Of a stretch of 64,000 bases of DNA, positions 13,301-24,275 are shown in pieces. The notes under the pieces are model-generated. The model was not told where the DNA came from, did not search any database, and saw only the letters and a list, made by a program, of their open reading frames with translations. The translations under genes were made by a program, and so were the position numbers. Source of the DNA: Ryuthela nishihirai (lineage: Eukaryota > Arthropoda > Arachnida > Araneae > Heptathelidae); the NCBI GenBank assembly GCA_038380435.1, contig JAWZYU010000028.1, positions 26,582,201 to 26,646,200 on the forward strand, read 5' to 3'. The number at the start of each line of letters is the position of its first letter. Positions within the stretch are counted from its first letter, which is position 1.

Positions 13301-16300
13301 GTACGTGAAACATAAAATGTTGAGAACCACTAATATATATGTTTTATTCCCATTGTTATACTATAACTATAGTTTTATCTATCTATACAAGGGGTACGCC
13401 AGTTGCGTATACATTTCTAGGGGGTACGTGAAACCTAAAAGGTTGAGAACCACTGATATATATGTTTTATTCCCATTGTTATACGATAACTATAGTTTTA
13501 TCTATCTATACAAGGGGTACGCCAGTTGCATACACATTTCCAGGCGGTACGTGAAGCAGAAAAAGTTGAGAACCACCGATATATATGTTTTATTTCCATT
13601 GTTATACTATAACTATAATTTTATCTATCTATACAAGGGGTACGCCAGTTACCTACACATTTCCAGGGGGTACGTGAAATATAAAAGGTTGAGAACCACA
13701 TATATATATATATGTTTTATTCCCATTGTTATACTATTTCTATAGTTTTATCTATATATACAAGGGGTACGCCAGTTACATACACGTTTCCAGGGGGTAT
13801 GGGAAATATAAATGGTTGAGAACCACTGATATATATGTTTTATTCCCATTGTTATACTATAACTATAGTTTTATCTATCTATACAAGGGGTACGCCAGTT
13901 ACGTACACATTTCCAGGGGGTACGTGAAGCATAAAAAGTTGAGAACCACTGATATATATGTTTTATTCCCATTGTTATACTATAACTATAATTTTATCTA
14001 TCTATACAAGGGGTACGCCAGTTACATACACATTTCCAGTGTGTACGTGAAGCATAAAAGGTTGAGAACACTGATATATATGTTTTGTTCCCATTGTTAT
14101 ACTATAACTATAGTTTTGTCTATCTATACAAGGGGTACTCCAGTTGAATACACATTTCTAGGGGGTACGTGAAACATAAAAGGTCGAGAACCACTGATAT
14201 ATATGCTTTATTCCCATTGTTATACTATAACTATAGTTTTATCTATCTATACAAGGGATACGCCAGTTACATACACATTTCCAGGGGGTACGTGAAATAT
14301 AAAAGGTTGAGAACCACATATATATATGTGTTATTCCTATTGTTATACTATAACTATAGTTTTATCTATCTTTACAAGCGGTACACCAGTTACATACACA
14401 TTTCCAGGGGGTACGTGAAGCATACAAAGTTGAGATCCACTGATATATATGTTTTATTCCCATTGTTATACTATAACTATAGTTTTGTCTATCTATACAA
14501 GGGGTACACCAGTTACGTACACATTTCCAGGGGGTACGTGAAGCATAAAAAGTTGAGAACCACTGATATATATGTTTTTTTCCCATTGTTATACTATAAC
14601 TATAGTTTTATCTATCAATACAAGGGGGTACGCCAGTTACGTACACATTTCCAGGGGGTACGTGAAGCATAAAAATTTGAGAACCACTGATATATGTTTT
14701 ATTCCCATTGTTATACTATAACTATAGTATTATCTATCTATACAAGGGGTACGCCAGTTACATACACATTTCCAGGGGGTACGTGAAATATAAAAGTTTG
14801 AGAACCACATATATATATATGTGTTATTCCCATTGTTATACTATAACTATAGTTTTATCTATCTATACAAGGGGTACACCAGTTACATACACATTTCCAG
14901 GGGGTACGTGAAGCATAAAAAGTTGAGATCCACTGATATATATGTTTTATTCCCATTGTTATACTATAACTATAGTTTTGTCTATCTATACAAGGGGTAC
15001 TCGTTGCATTCACATTTCTAGGGGGTACGTGAAACATAAAAGGTCGAGAACCACTGATATATATGCTTTATTCCCATTGTTATACTAAACTATAGTTTTA
15101 TCTATCTATACAAGGGGTACGCCAGTTACATACACATTTCCAGGGGGTTCGTGAAGCATAAAAAGTTGAGAACCACTGATATATATATTTATTCCCATTG
15201 TTATACTATAACTATAGTTTTATCTATCTATACAAGGGGTACGCCAGTTACATACACATTTCAAGGGGTACGTGAAGCTTAAAAAGTTGAGAACCACTGA
15301 TATATAGGTTTTATTCCCATTGTTATACTATAACTATAGTTTTATCTATCTATACAAGGTGTACGCCAGTTACATACACATTTCCAGTTGGTACGTGAAG
15401 CATAAAAAGTTGAGAACCACTGATATATATGTTTTATTCCTATTGTTATATTATAACTATAGTTTTATCTATCTATACAAGGGGTACGCCAGTTACATAC
15501 ACATTTCCAGGGGGTAGGTGAAACATAAAAGTTTGAGAACCACTGATATATACGTTTTATTCCCATTGTTTTATTAGAATTATAGTTTTATCTATCTATA
15601 CAAGGGGTACGCCAGTTGCATACACATTTCCATGGGGTACGTGAAACATAAAAGGTGGAGAACCACATATATATACGTTTTATTCCCATTGTTTTACTAT
15701 AACTATAGTTTTATCTATCTATACAAGGGGTACGCCAGTTACATACACATTTCCAGGGGGTACGTGAAATATAAAAGGTTGAGAACCACATATATATATA
15801 TATGTTTTATTCCCATTGTTATACTATAACTATAGTTTTATCTATCTATACAAGGGGTACGCCAGTTACGTACACATTTCCAGGGGGTACGTGAAGCATA
15901 AAAAGTTGAGAACCACTGATATATATGTTTTATTCCCATTGTCATACTATAACTATAGTTTTATCTATCAATACAAGGGGTACGCCAGTTACGTACACAT
16001 TTCCAGGGGGTACGTGAAGCATAAAAGTTGAGATCCACTGATATATATATTTTGTTCCCATTGTTATACTATAACTATAGTTTTATCTATCTATACAAGG
16101 GGTACGCCAGTTACATACACATTTCTAGGGGTACGCGAAACATAAAAGGTCGAGAACGACTTATATATATGTTTTATTCCCATTGTTATACTATAACTAT
16201 AGTTTTATCTATCTATACCAGGGGTACGCCAGTTACGTACACATTTCCAGGGGATACGTGAAGCATAAAAAGTTGAGAACCACTGATATATATGTTTTAT

Positions 16301-17151
16301 TCCCATTGTTATACTATAACTATAGTTTTATCTATCTATACAAGGGGTACGCCAGTTACATACACATTTCAAGGGGGTACGTGAAGCTTAAAAAGTTTAG
16401 AACCACTGATATATATGTTTTTTTCCCATTGTTATACTATAACTGTAGTTTTATCTATGAATACAAGGGGGTACGCCAGTTACGTACACATTTCCAGGGG
16501 GTACGTGAAGCATAAAAAGTTGAGAACCACTGATATATATGTTTTATTCCCATTGTTATACTATAACTATAGTTTTATCTATCTATACAAGGGGTACGCC
16601 AGTTACATACACATTTCCAGGGGGTACGTGAAATATAAAAGGTTGAGAACCACATATATATATATATGTGTTATTCCCATTGTTATATTATAACTATAGT
16701 TTTATCTATCTATACAAGGGGTACGCCAGTTACATACACATTTCAAGGGGGTACGTGAAGCTTAAAAAGTTGAGAACCACTGATATATATGTTTCATTCC
16801 CATTGTTATACTATAACTATAGTTTTGTCTATCTATACAAGGGGTACGCCAGTTACGTACACATTTCCAGGGGGTACGTGAAGCATAAAAAGTTGAGAAC
16901 CACTGATATATATGTTTTATTCCCCTTGTCATACTATAACTATAGTTTTATCTATCAATACAAGGGTTACGCCAGTTGCATACACATTTCCAGGGAGTAC
17001 GTGAAACTTAAAAGATTGAGAACCACTGATATATATGTTTTATTCCCATTGTTATACTATAACTATAGTTTTATCTATCTACACAATGGGTACGCCAGTT
17101 ATATACATATTTTCATTGGGTACGTGAAGCACAAAAGTTTGAGAACCACTG
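7311..17151. repeat. ~122-bp satellite array, right block
   Basis: Same monomer and orientation as the block at 1-3649, about 80 copies. Local higher-order copies are visible: a ~501-bp four-monomer unit is repeated at about 9600-10100 and 10100-10600, and a ~374-bp three-monomer unit at about 10840-11215 and 11215-11590. The TA-rich part varies in length, as in ACATATATATATATATG near 13700. The block stops abruptly at 17151 on ...GAGAACCACTG, the terminal sequence of the related hAT-type MITE at 29565-29855. Confidence 0.95.
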
Positions 17152-17412
17152 GCGTAGAGCAACGTGACAGGTTGTAAGAGAGCTTAGATTAACTTTGAGG
17201 CTAAATATTTTTCTTGCAGTATAGGAATTGGGAAGGAAATATTGTGGAAAAAAACTGCTTTCTTTAGCTTATTGAATTTAACAACTGAATTTAAGTTGAC
17301 TGGCAATGTGAGAATATTAGACCATAATGTTTAAGGAATAAGATAAAATAATTGAATAATTTTATCACATCTCAACTTTGTTGAAGAATTGATTTAAAGA
17401 CACTTATTGAGT
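17152..17412. other. Unique AT-rich sequence
   Basis: Flank of the satellite. No gene, RNA or repeat recognised. If the satellite sits inside a transposon, the first eight bases (GCGTAGAG) would be one copy of its target duplication. Confidence 0.5.
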
Positions 17413-17847
17413 TCGGTTGTTTTAACTCTGAGAGGTGCTTTTTTCTCACAACGGGCTAAATGGCCAGGTCACAAGGACACCGAAGGCTCAGAGAAAGTTG
17501 CGGGAGGGGTCTTACTGGAACAGCTGTTAGGAGACAGATGGTAGCCTCCCGTCAAGGCCATCCAGCGTGTTCTTTAACGTGCACAGCGTATGGCTGTCCC
17601 GCACACGAGGCCTGTCAAGTCCATCCAGAGTGTTCTTTAACGTGTAGAGGTTATAGCTCTCTCCCGCACACGGATCCACGGCTTAACTTCCCATCCGACA
17701 GACGGCGGTCTTTCCAAGCCCATCGGTGTTCCCTACTGACCGTGGGCAGGGAGTTTTGTAGAGATAAATCTCAACGCTGACCCAGCTGGGACTCGCACTT
17801 GGGAACTGAAGATTACGAGCCTGGCGCGCTACAGACTGAGCCCCCTC
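17413..17847 (-). mobile_element. tRNA-headed SINE with internal duplication
   Basis: Reverse-orientation copy: the 3' tail (TTTAACTCTGAGAGG) is at the left and the decayed tRNA-like head at the right. Relative to other copies it carries an internal duplication near 17560-17690, where the motif reading GTGTTCTTTAACGTG on this strand occurs twice. No clear target duplication was found. Confidence 0.8.
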
Positions 17848-18370
17848 TAATGCCGTTACAATTCAGAAGTTTGAAAAGAAATAAAATTCTCTCAAAAATC
17901 GTTGTTTTTCTACCTTAATATAAGGATTGAACCTTCATCTTCTACCTCGGTGCCAATAGGTGAGGAGAATTTACAGCTTTTCCTACTCAATCATGTGACC
18001 CAGATGACTCCTTGCAACTCCCACATTCCTTCAATCCCATAGGAATCAGAACCAGTAAGTCGTCATTCAACGTCAGAGGTTTTTTATATAAACTATTGCA
18101 GTTAGTCTGTATTCTTTCGTTTTTACTGTAATGTCTTCATTATTTTAATAAATAAAAAAATAAATTTTTGTATTTTAGGAAAGCAGTGGAGGAAATTTAT
18201 GCATGTATGAGTTTTGAGGCAACGCTTATCAATTTTCCTTGCCATTTTCCTTCATTCCATATGAGGAACATATATTCTTTCTTTACGTGCTTTTGATTCA
18301 CGCGGTCATTTTTAGAATTCAACTTTTACATAAAGAGGGAGTCGACTGTTCTCATTAAATAAAATAAAGA
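17848..18370. other. Intergenic AT-rich sequence
   Basis: No coding or repeat signature recognised. Confidence 0.4.
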
Positions 18371-18713
18371 GACCGTGGAGGAGTTGACCTGACAGAAAAT
18401 TAGAGATCGTGGAGGAATTGCCCTGATGGCAAACTAGGGATCGTGGAGGAGTTACCCTCACAGAAAACTAGAGATCGTGGAGAAGGTGATCTGATAGCAA
18501 ACTAGAGATCGTGGAGAAGGTGATCTGATAGCAAACTATAGATCGTGGAGGAGTTACCCTCACAGAAAACTAGAGATCGTGGAGAAGGTGATCTGATAGC
18601 AAACTAGAGATCGTGGAGGACTCGACCTAACAGCAAACTAGAGATCGCGGAGTGGACCTGACAGCAAACTATAGATCGTGGAGAAGTTAACCTGATAGAA
18701 AACTAGAGATCGT
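18371..18713. repeat. 34-bp minisatellite
   Basis: About ten tandem copies of a 34-bp unit starting GATCGTGGAG, followed by GAGTTACCCTCACAG or GAAGGTGATCTGATAG and ending AAACTAGA. Unit starts at 18371, 18405, 18439 and 18473 give the period directly. Two sub-types alternate in the middle. Confidence 0.9.
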
Positions 18714-19103
18714 GTTGTAACGACATGAACTATAGTCTCCTGGAAGGCCCCTCTCCATTATTGGCAGCGAATTTGCCATAAGACGACAGAAGAGTTTACA
18801 CATACATTCTTGTGTATGATGAGGTTACTTTTATTACTGGTAATAATATTGTTTTTAAAACGCGACAAAAGTTGAATTGTTCATAGCATTAAATCGATGA
18901 AATATTTTTTCTGTATCCGTTTATACATAATGCAAAAGTCTGTTCTTAACCGACATTGATTTCTCTTTGGCATTCATGCCTTGTAAAGTAATTCAACTTT
19001 CCATCTTTTATTCGTAAGAGTGCGTTCTGGGTAAATGCCGAAGACATGTTTTGACAAAACCATCTGTGTCAGATGAAGAAGACATGAAGACATCTTCTTT
19101 CAT
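18714..19103. other. Intergenic sequence
   Basis: AT-rich, nothing recognised. Confidence 0.4.
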
Positions 19104-19118
19104 AAATGTCACTTTGTA

Positions 19119-19500
19119 GGGGCGGGGGTAACTCAGTCGGTAGCACGCCAGGCTCATAATCTGTAGTTCCCAGGTTCGAGTCCCAGTTGGGTCAGCGTTG
19201 AGATTTATCTCTGCAAATATTCCCTGCCCACGTTCAGTAGGGACACCGATGGGCTTAGAAAGGCCGCTGTCCGTCGGATGGGACGTTAAGCCGTGGCCTC
19301 GAGTGCTGGAGAGCCATACCCTGTGCACGTTAAAGAACACGCTGGATGGCCTTGACGGGAGGCTACCATCTGTCTCCCAACAGCTGTTCCAGTGGGTCCC
19401 CTCCTCCAACCTTTTCTGAGTCATCGGGATCCATGTGACCTGGCCATTTTGCCCATGGTGTGCAAAAAAGTGCCGCTCAGAGGTAAAATCAACCCAACCC
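19119..19500 (+). mobile_element. Full-length tRNA-headed SINE with 15-bp TSD
   Basis: A clean reference copy of 382 bp. It has a tRNA-like head (box B GGTTCGAGTCC near 19172), then a long conserved body including GGGACGTTAAGCCGTGG and TGCACGTTAAAGAACACGC, and a tail ending GTAAAATCAACCCAACCC. The flanking duplication AAATGTCACTTTGTA (19104-19118) and AAATGTCAGTTTGTA (19501-19515) shows retrotransposition. The anticodon position reads CAU here and CGU in most other copies, so the head may come from a tRNA-Met-like gene (inference). Confidence 0.92.
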
Positions 19501-19515
19501 AAATGTCAGTTTGTA

Positions 19516-19965
19516 CTCCTATAGAGTGGAGCTTCTCTCAGCGCATCCGTGGCTCCAGCAAGAGTCCAGAAGCAAAGTCGAACTTGTTTGTGAAGTGCTA
19601 ATTGGCTAAAAATATATTTCCATTACTTTTTCGTTTCAAAATGCTTGAGAGAAGAACCTTGCTACTTGTTCATACAGGTCTCTCTTCGTCCGGGATAGAA
19701 GGCCCAGCCTGCAGCGTGCTCTTCTGTCCGTGGAGAGGTTTTACATAATAAATATATTAAAAATGCCTCTCTTCCCTTATGAGCCCTAAAAAGTAGAAAA
19801 TAAACTTAAACCATATCGATGTTGCAATCAGTCACTGAGTTCGCATTCACTTCAAGGGAAGAAGGGCGCCGGTAATCTTGTTCTGTAGGTAAATCGGCAC
19901 CCTATCTTCTTTTGAAGCAAATACGAATTCAGTGACAGATTATGCTTTAGGTTTATTTTCTGCTT
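19516..19965. other. Intergenic sequence
   Basis: AT-rich, nothing recognised. Confidence 0.4.
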
Positions 19966-19977
19966 CTTAGGGCCCAT

Positions 19978-20472
19978 TCCCCGCCCTGCCCACGGTCAGT
20001 AGGAGACACCGATGGGCTTGGAAAGGCCGCCGTCCGTCGGATGGGACGTTAAGCCGTGGCCCCGTGTGCGGGAGAGCCACCACCCTGTGCACGTTAAAGA
20101 ACACGCTGGATGGCCTTGACGGGAGGCTACCATCTGTCTCCCAACAGCTGTTCCAGTGGGTCTCCTCCCCCAACCTTCTCTAAGCCTTCGGGGTCCATGT
20201 GACCTGGCCATTTAGCCATGGTGTGCAAAAAAAGTGCCGCTCAGAGGTAAAACAACCCAACCCATGGTCCTGTGTTCTGGAGAGTCTTACCCTGTGCACG
20301 CTAAAGAACACGCTGGATGGCCTTGACGGGAGGCTACCATCTGTCTCCCAACAGCTGTTCCAGTGGGTCTCCTCCCCCAACCTTCTCTGAGCCTTCGGGG
20401 TCCATGTGACCTGGCCATTTAGCCCATGGTGTGCAAAAAAGTGCCGCTCAGAGGTAAAACAACCCAACCCAA
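19978..20472 (+). mobile_element. 5'-truncated SINE, tandem dimer
   Basis: Headless SINE body and tail (19978-20261), followed directly by a second, shorter body and tail (20262-20472). One duplication, CTTAGGGCCCAT (19966-19977 and 20473-20484), brackets both. They therefore entered as a dimer, or the second half formed by later duplication inside one insertion. Confidence 0.85.
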
Positions 20473-20484
20473 CTTAGGGCCCAT

Positions 20485-20758
20485 ATAGAAAGATAGTTTT
20501 TTAAATTTTTTAATACATTTATATTTTTAGAACCTGCCCTCTTGCGGTCTCCGAAATAGAAAGCTAAGATCTCAACCTGTCGTTCTTCGACGATAATGAT
20601 TCAATGTCACGTGGGGCGTTTAAAAAGTTCTTGTTTTGCATCTGCAGAACAGAAAGCATTTGCACTTACCTCAACAAGACTTGTCCTTCAAAGTATTCCT
20701 CTCCGACATCTACGCAGAGTTGCACAAGTCTATGCTAATTACGGAACGCTCTTGGTGG
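20485..20758. other. Intergenic sequence
   Basis: No recognised gene. It forms the left part of the target into which the foldback element at 20761 inserted; sequence resumes at 21591. Confidence 0.35.
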
Positions 20759-20760
20759 TA

Positions 20761-21588
20761 CAGTCGCTCAAAAAAAGTATCCGAACACTGTGGTTGATTG
20801 CAGAATTCAGAAAAAATATCTGGCAACGATTTTTTTAGAAATTAGTGATCTGGCAACCTTCGTGTCACGTGACACGAAGGTTGCCAGATCACTAATTTCT
20901 AAAAAAATCGCTGCCAGATATTTTTTCTGAATTCTGTAATCAACCATAGTGTTCGTATATTTTTTAATATGTATAATGCGTAAGAATATATAATGCAATG
21001 AATATGGAGCGTGTGCAGTTGCTGTACACGCTCCAGATATTTTTCCTGAATTCTGTAATCACGTGACACGAAGGTTGCCAGATCACTAATTTCTGAAAAA
21101 ATCGTTGCTAGATATTTTTGCTGAATTCTGTAATCAACCATAGTGTTCGAATATTTTTTAATATATATAATGCATATGAATATATAATGCAATGAATATG
21201 GAGCGTGTGTAGTTACCGTTCACAGCAAACTGGAGCGGTTGCGGGTAATGTTCACAGCACATTGGATCGTGTGAGCTCACAAAAACCTGGATCGTGTGAG
21301 CTCACAAAAACCTGGATCGTGTGGGCTCACTCACGGAAATATTGAGCGTGTGCAGTTACCGTTCACAGCAAACTGGAGCGTGTGCAGTAACTGCACACGC
21401 TCCAGTTTGCTGTGAACGGTAACTGGAGCGTGTACAGTTGCTGTACACGCTCCAGATACTTTTCCTGCATTCTGTAATCACGTGACACGAAGGTTGCCAG
21501 ATCACTAATTTCTAAAAAAATCGTTGCTAGATATTTTTGCTGAATTTTGTAATCAACCATAGTGTTCGGATACTTTTTTGAGCGACTG
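20761..21588. mobile_element. Foldback Tc1/mariner-like element, long form
   Basis: Terminal inverted repeats CAGTCGCTCAAAAA / TTTTTGAGCGACTG with TA at both junctions (20759-20760, 21589-21590). No transposase, so it is a non-autonomous MITE. Near the left end is a large palindrome centred on CACGTG at 20866-20871. A second palindrome of about 36-nt arms spans roughly 21353-21425 (core GTGTGCAGTAACTGCACAC). Short direct repeats of CTGGATCGTGTG and GAGCTCACAAAAAC fill 21240-21340. Confidence 0.88.
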
Positions 21589-21590
21589 TA

Positions 21591-21806
21591 CCAAAGGACT
21601 CCTTTGCGGGAACACTCCTCAAGTCCTAATGAAGGCATTCTTCTGCATGGTCTTGAAAGAGGCTTCCAAGGATGTTCCTTTTTAATTTTTGGAAAAAAAC
21701 TAAAAATCGCATGGTGCAAGTTCGGGTGGAATGTGCAGAATGTGGGAGCTGCTTTTCTTTCTCCTGATAGTCCGAAACTTGCCGGGTTCTATGAACACTT
21801 GCGTTG
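21591..21806. other. Intergenic sequence
   Basis: Right continuation of the 20485-20758 target sequence; nothing recognised. Confidence 0.35.
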
Positions 21807-21817
21807 TCATCAAGAAG

Positions 21818-22202
21818 AGTTGGGTTGTTTTACCTCTGAGCGGCACTTTTTTGCACATATGGGCTAAATGGCCAGGTCACAAGGACCCCGAAGGCTCAGA
21901 GAAGGTTGGGGGAGGGGACCCACTGGAACAGCTGTTTAGGAGACAGATGGTAGCCTCCCGTCAAGGCCATCCAGCGTGTTCTTTAACGTGCACAGGGTAT
22001 GGCTCTCCCGCACACGAGGCCACGGCTTAACGTCCCATTCGACGGACGGCGGTCTTTCCAAGCCCATCGGTGTCCCCTACTGACCGTGGGTAGGGCGGGG
22101 AATCTTGCGGAGATAAATCTCAACGCTGCCCCAGCTGGGACTCGAACCTGGGAACTACAGATTACGAGCCTGGAGCGCTACCGACTGAGCCACCCCCGCC
22201 CC
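21818..22202 (-). mobile_element. Full-length SINE
   Basis: Reverse copy, tail at left and tRNA head at right. The 11-bp duplication TCATCAAGAAG flanks it at 21807-21817 and 22203-22213. The B box and anticodon region of the head are preserved. Confidence 0.92.
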
Positions 22203-22532
22203 TCATCAAGAAGGAGAATCTTGACAAGCCTGTTGTTCGAGGCTGTTCCTTCGTAGTTGCAATTTATTGATCATCATAATAAATTCCCCGTTTCATAAGC
22301 GCTATGAATTTCTGACATTGTATCATAAAATTGCAGGTTCAAACCACGTATAAAATCGATTTTTTTCTGTAATTTCATAATATTTATTTTATTAATGGAA
22401 TGTTCAACAATGCAGTTGCATTTGTAGTTGAATATTGATCTTGATTCAGGAGAATCAAAATTTCTGCCTAATATATGCAGACAAAATTGACTTTGGAAAA
22501 TGAAGAAAAAATTTGGTGACAATAAATGTAAA

Positions 22533-22607
22533 GTACGCGTGGACTAATGGATAAAGCGTTTAACTTCAAAATTAGAAAATTGCAATTTTTTGAGTCATGT
22601 CGCACAC
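22533..22607 (+). pseudogene. tRNA-Arg-like relic
   Basis: A box mostly kept (GGACTAATGGATAA) but the T arm is decayed (AATTTTTTGAGTC). The anticodon loop reads CTTCAAA, giving UCA instead of UCG. Confidence 0.6.
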
Positions 22608-22698
22608 GAAGTGTTGTTTTTCTTTAATGTCATGGTCTTTTATTGCAATAATGAAATGTTCAACGATAAAATTCCAGTTTAGTGAACACCATTTTCGA

Positions 22699-22769
22699 AG
22701 ACCGGCTGCCCTAGGATAAGAGTTTGACTTCCTGTCAGATGATTGCAGGTTTGAGTCTATGTCACAGAC
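22699..22769 (+). pseudogene. tRNA-Arg-like relic
   Basis: T arm retained (GCAGGTTTGAGTC), D arm decayed, anticodon loop changed to CTTCCTG. Confidence 0.55.
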
Positions 22770-22850
22770 AAATAGATGCTTTAATGTCACGATCTTTTAT
22801 TGCAATAATGAAATGTTTAACGATGTAATTTAGTAAAGATTGACCTTCAT

Positions 22851-22912
22851 GTCCGCAGGGTCAAATGGATAAGGCGTCTGACTTCGAATCAGCAGATATG
22901 CGTTGTGAATGA
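22851..22912 (+). pseudogene. tRNA-Arg-like relic, T arm lost
   Basis: Anticodon arm TCTGACTTCGAATCAG is intact, but the 3' half lacks a B box. Confidence 0.6.
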
Positions 22913-23002
22913 GTTGATGTTTTTCTTTAATGTCATGATCTTTTATTGCAATAACGAAATGTTCAACAATAGAATTCCAATTTAGTGAACACCATGTCTC
23001 AC

Positions 23003-23070
23003 GTATGCGTGACCTGTTGGATAAGACGTCTACATTCGAATCAGAAGTTTGCAAGTTCTTGTCGTGGATC
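23003..23070 (+). pseudogene. tRNA-Arg-like relic
   Basis: D arm and anticodon region recognisable (CATTCGAATCAG); the T arm has decayed to GCAAGTTCTTGTC. Confidence 0.6.
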
Positions 23071-23160
23071 AGTGATGGTTTTCTTTAATTGACTTTCTTT
23101 TATTGCAATAACGAAATGTTGAACAATACAATTGCAATGTAGTGAACGACCACACTTCAC

Positions 23161-23233
23161 GTCTGTGTGTCCTAATGGATAAGGCGTCTGACTTCGAATC
23201 AGAAGATTGCAGGTTTGAGTCCTGTCGCGGACA
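23161..23233 (+). tRNA. tRNA-Arg (anticodon UCG), best copy
   Basis: A full cloverleaf can be drawn. The acceptor stem is GTCTGTG with CGCGGAC (two G-U pairs). The D arm includes CCTAATGGATAAGG. The anticodon arm is TCTGA-CTTCGAA-TCAGA and the T arm CAGGTTTGAGTCCTG. It resembles animal tRNA-Arg(UCG). The B box has one change from consensus (GGTTTGAGTCC), and the stem wobble pairs make activity uncertain. Confidence 0.65.
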
Positions 23234-23367
23234 AATTGATGTTTTTATTTAACGTCACGATCTTTTATTGCAATAATGAAATATTGAACGATACAACTGC
23301 AATTTAGGGAACACCTAATTTAGTGAACATTTAGCGTTCCGTAATGTAGTGAACGGCCACACTTCAC

Positions 23368-23435
23368 GTCTGCGTGGCCTAATTGATAAGGCGTCTGATT
23401 TCGAATCAGAAGCTAGCAGTTATGTGTCCTGACGA
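23368..23435 (+). pseudogene. tRNA-Arg-like relic
   Basis: 5' half close to intact (GTCTGCGTGGCCTAATTGAT, then TTCGAATCAG); the T arm is destroyed. Confidence 0.6.
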
Positions 23436-23525
23436 AGTGATGTTTTTCTTGAATGCCGTGATTATTTAGTGCAATAACGAAATGGTCAACAATATAATTC
23501 CAATTTAGTAAACATCGCTCGTCAC

Positions 23526-23598
23526 GTCTGCGTGGCCTAATGGATGAAGCGTCTGCTTTCAAATCAGAAAGATTGCAGGTTCAAGTCCTGTCGCCTGA
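23526..23598 (+). pseudogene. tRNA-Arg-like unit with UCA-type anticodon
   Basis: D arm and T arm (GCAGGTTCAAGTCCTG) are recognisable. The anticodon region reads CTGCTTTCAAATCAG, which centres UCA in the loop with one stem mismatch. The 3' acceptor strand is decayed. Confidence 0.55.
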
Positions 23599-23692
23599 TG
23601 AATTGACGTTTTTCCTTTAATGTCGCTATATTTTATTGTAATAATGAAACGTTCAACGATACAGTTGCAATTTAATGAACACTGTTCTTCAA

Positions 23693-23750
23693 GTTTTCTA
23701 CTGGCTGAGGTCTGACTTAGAAGATTCTAGGTTCGAGCCCTGTCGTGGAC
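23693..23750 (+). pseudogene. tRNA-Arg-like relic
   Basis: Shortened unit with a good B box (GGTTCGAGCCC) and 3' end (TGTCGTGGAC) but a deleted anticodon region. Confidence 0.5.
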
Positions 23751-23827
23751 GAAATCAATTTTGACATGTTATTTTATTAATATTGTGTTCAACAATACAG
23801 TTGCAATTTGGTGAGTGGCGATGCTAA

Positions 23828-23890
23828 GTCTTTGTTGCCTAATGGGTAAGTCGTCTGTCTATGAAATAAAAGTTGCAAGTTCGCGTATTG
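23828..23890 (+). pseudogene. tRNA-Arg-like relic cut by a SINE
   Basis: D arm GCCTAATGGGTAAG is visible. The T arm is interrupted at GTTCGCGTATTG by the SINE at 23891-24275; sequence resumes at 24287. Confidence 0.55.
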
Positions 23891-24275
23891 GGTTGGGTTG
23901 TTTTTCCTCTGAGCGGCACTTTTTTGCACACCATGGGCTAAATGGCCAGGTCACAAGGACCCCGAAGGCTCAGAGAAGGTTGGGGGAGGGGACCCATTGG
24001 AACAGCTGTTGGGAGACAGATGGTTACCTCCCGTCAAGGCCATCCAGCGTGTTCTTTAAAGTGCAGAGGGTATGGCTCTCCCGCACACGGAGCCACGGCT
24101 TAACGTCCCATCCGACGGACGGCGTCCTTTCCAAGCCCATCGGTGTCCCCTACTGACCGTGGATAGGGCGGGAATTTTGCGGAGATAAATCTCAACGCTG
24201 ACCCAGCTGTGACTCGAACCTGGGAACTACAGATTACGAGCCTGGCGCGCTACCGACTGAGCAACCCCCGCCCCA
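23891..24275 (-). mobile_element. Full-length SINE inside a tRNA-like unit
   Basis: Reverse copy with an 11-bp duplication TTCGCGTATTG (23880-23890 and 24276-24286). It landed in the T arm of a tRNA-Arg-like unit. Confidence 0.92.

Noticed and set aside
12951..13745. Long open frames in the satellite with a repeated ~41-residue, Tyr-rich peptide
   Set aside because: The monomer is near a multiple of three and poor in stops in one frame. Frames break at every indel, the peptide has no domain, and the sequence is a transposon end.
14362..15037. Minus-strand frames in the satellite
   Set aside because: Same cause as the plus-strand frames; they repeat with the monomer.
19008..19502. 164-codon frame on the minus strand and similar ones in other SINEs (20180, 24637, 28137, 29014, 39416, 44469)
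   Set aside because: They recur in every SINE copy in the same place and end at SINE boundaries. The SINE is a non-coding Pol III element.
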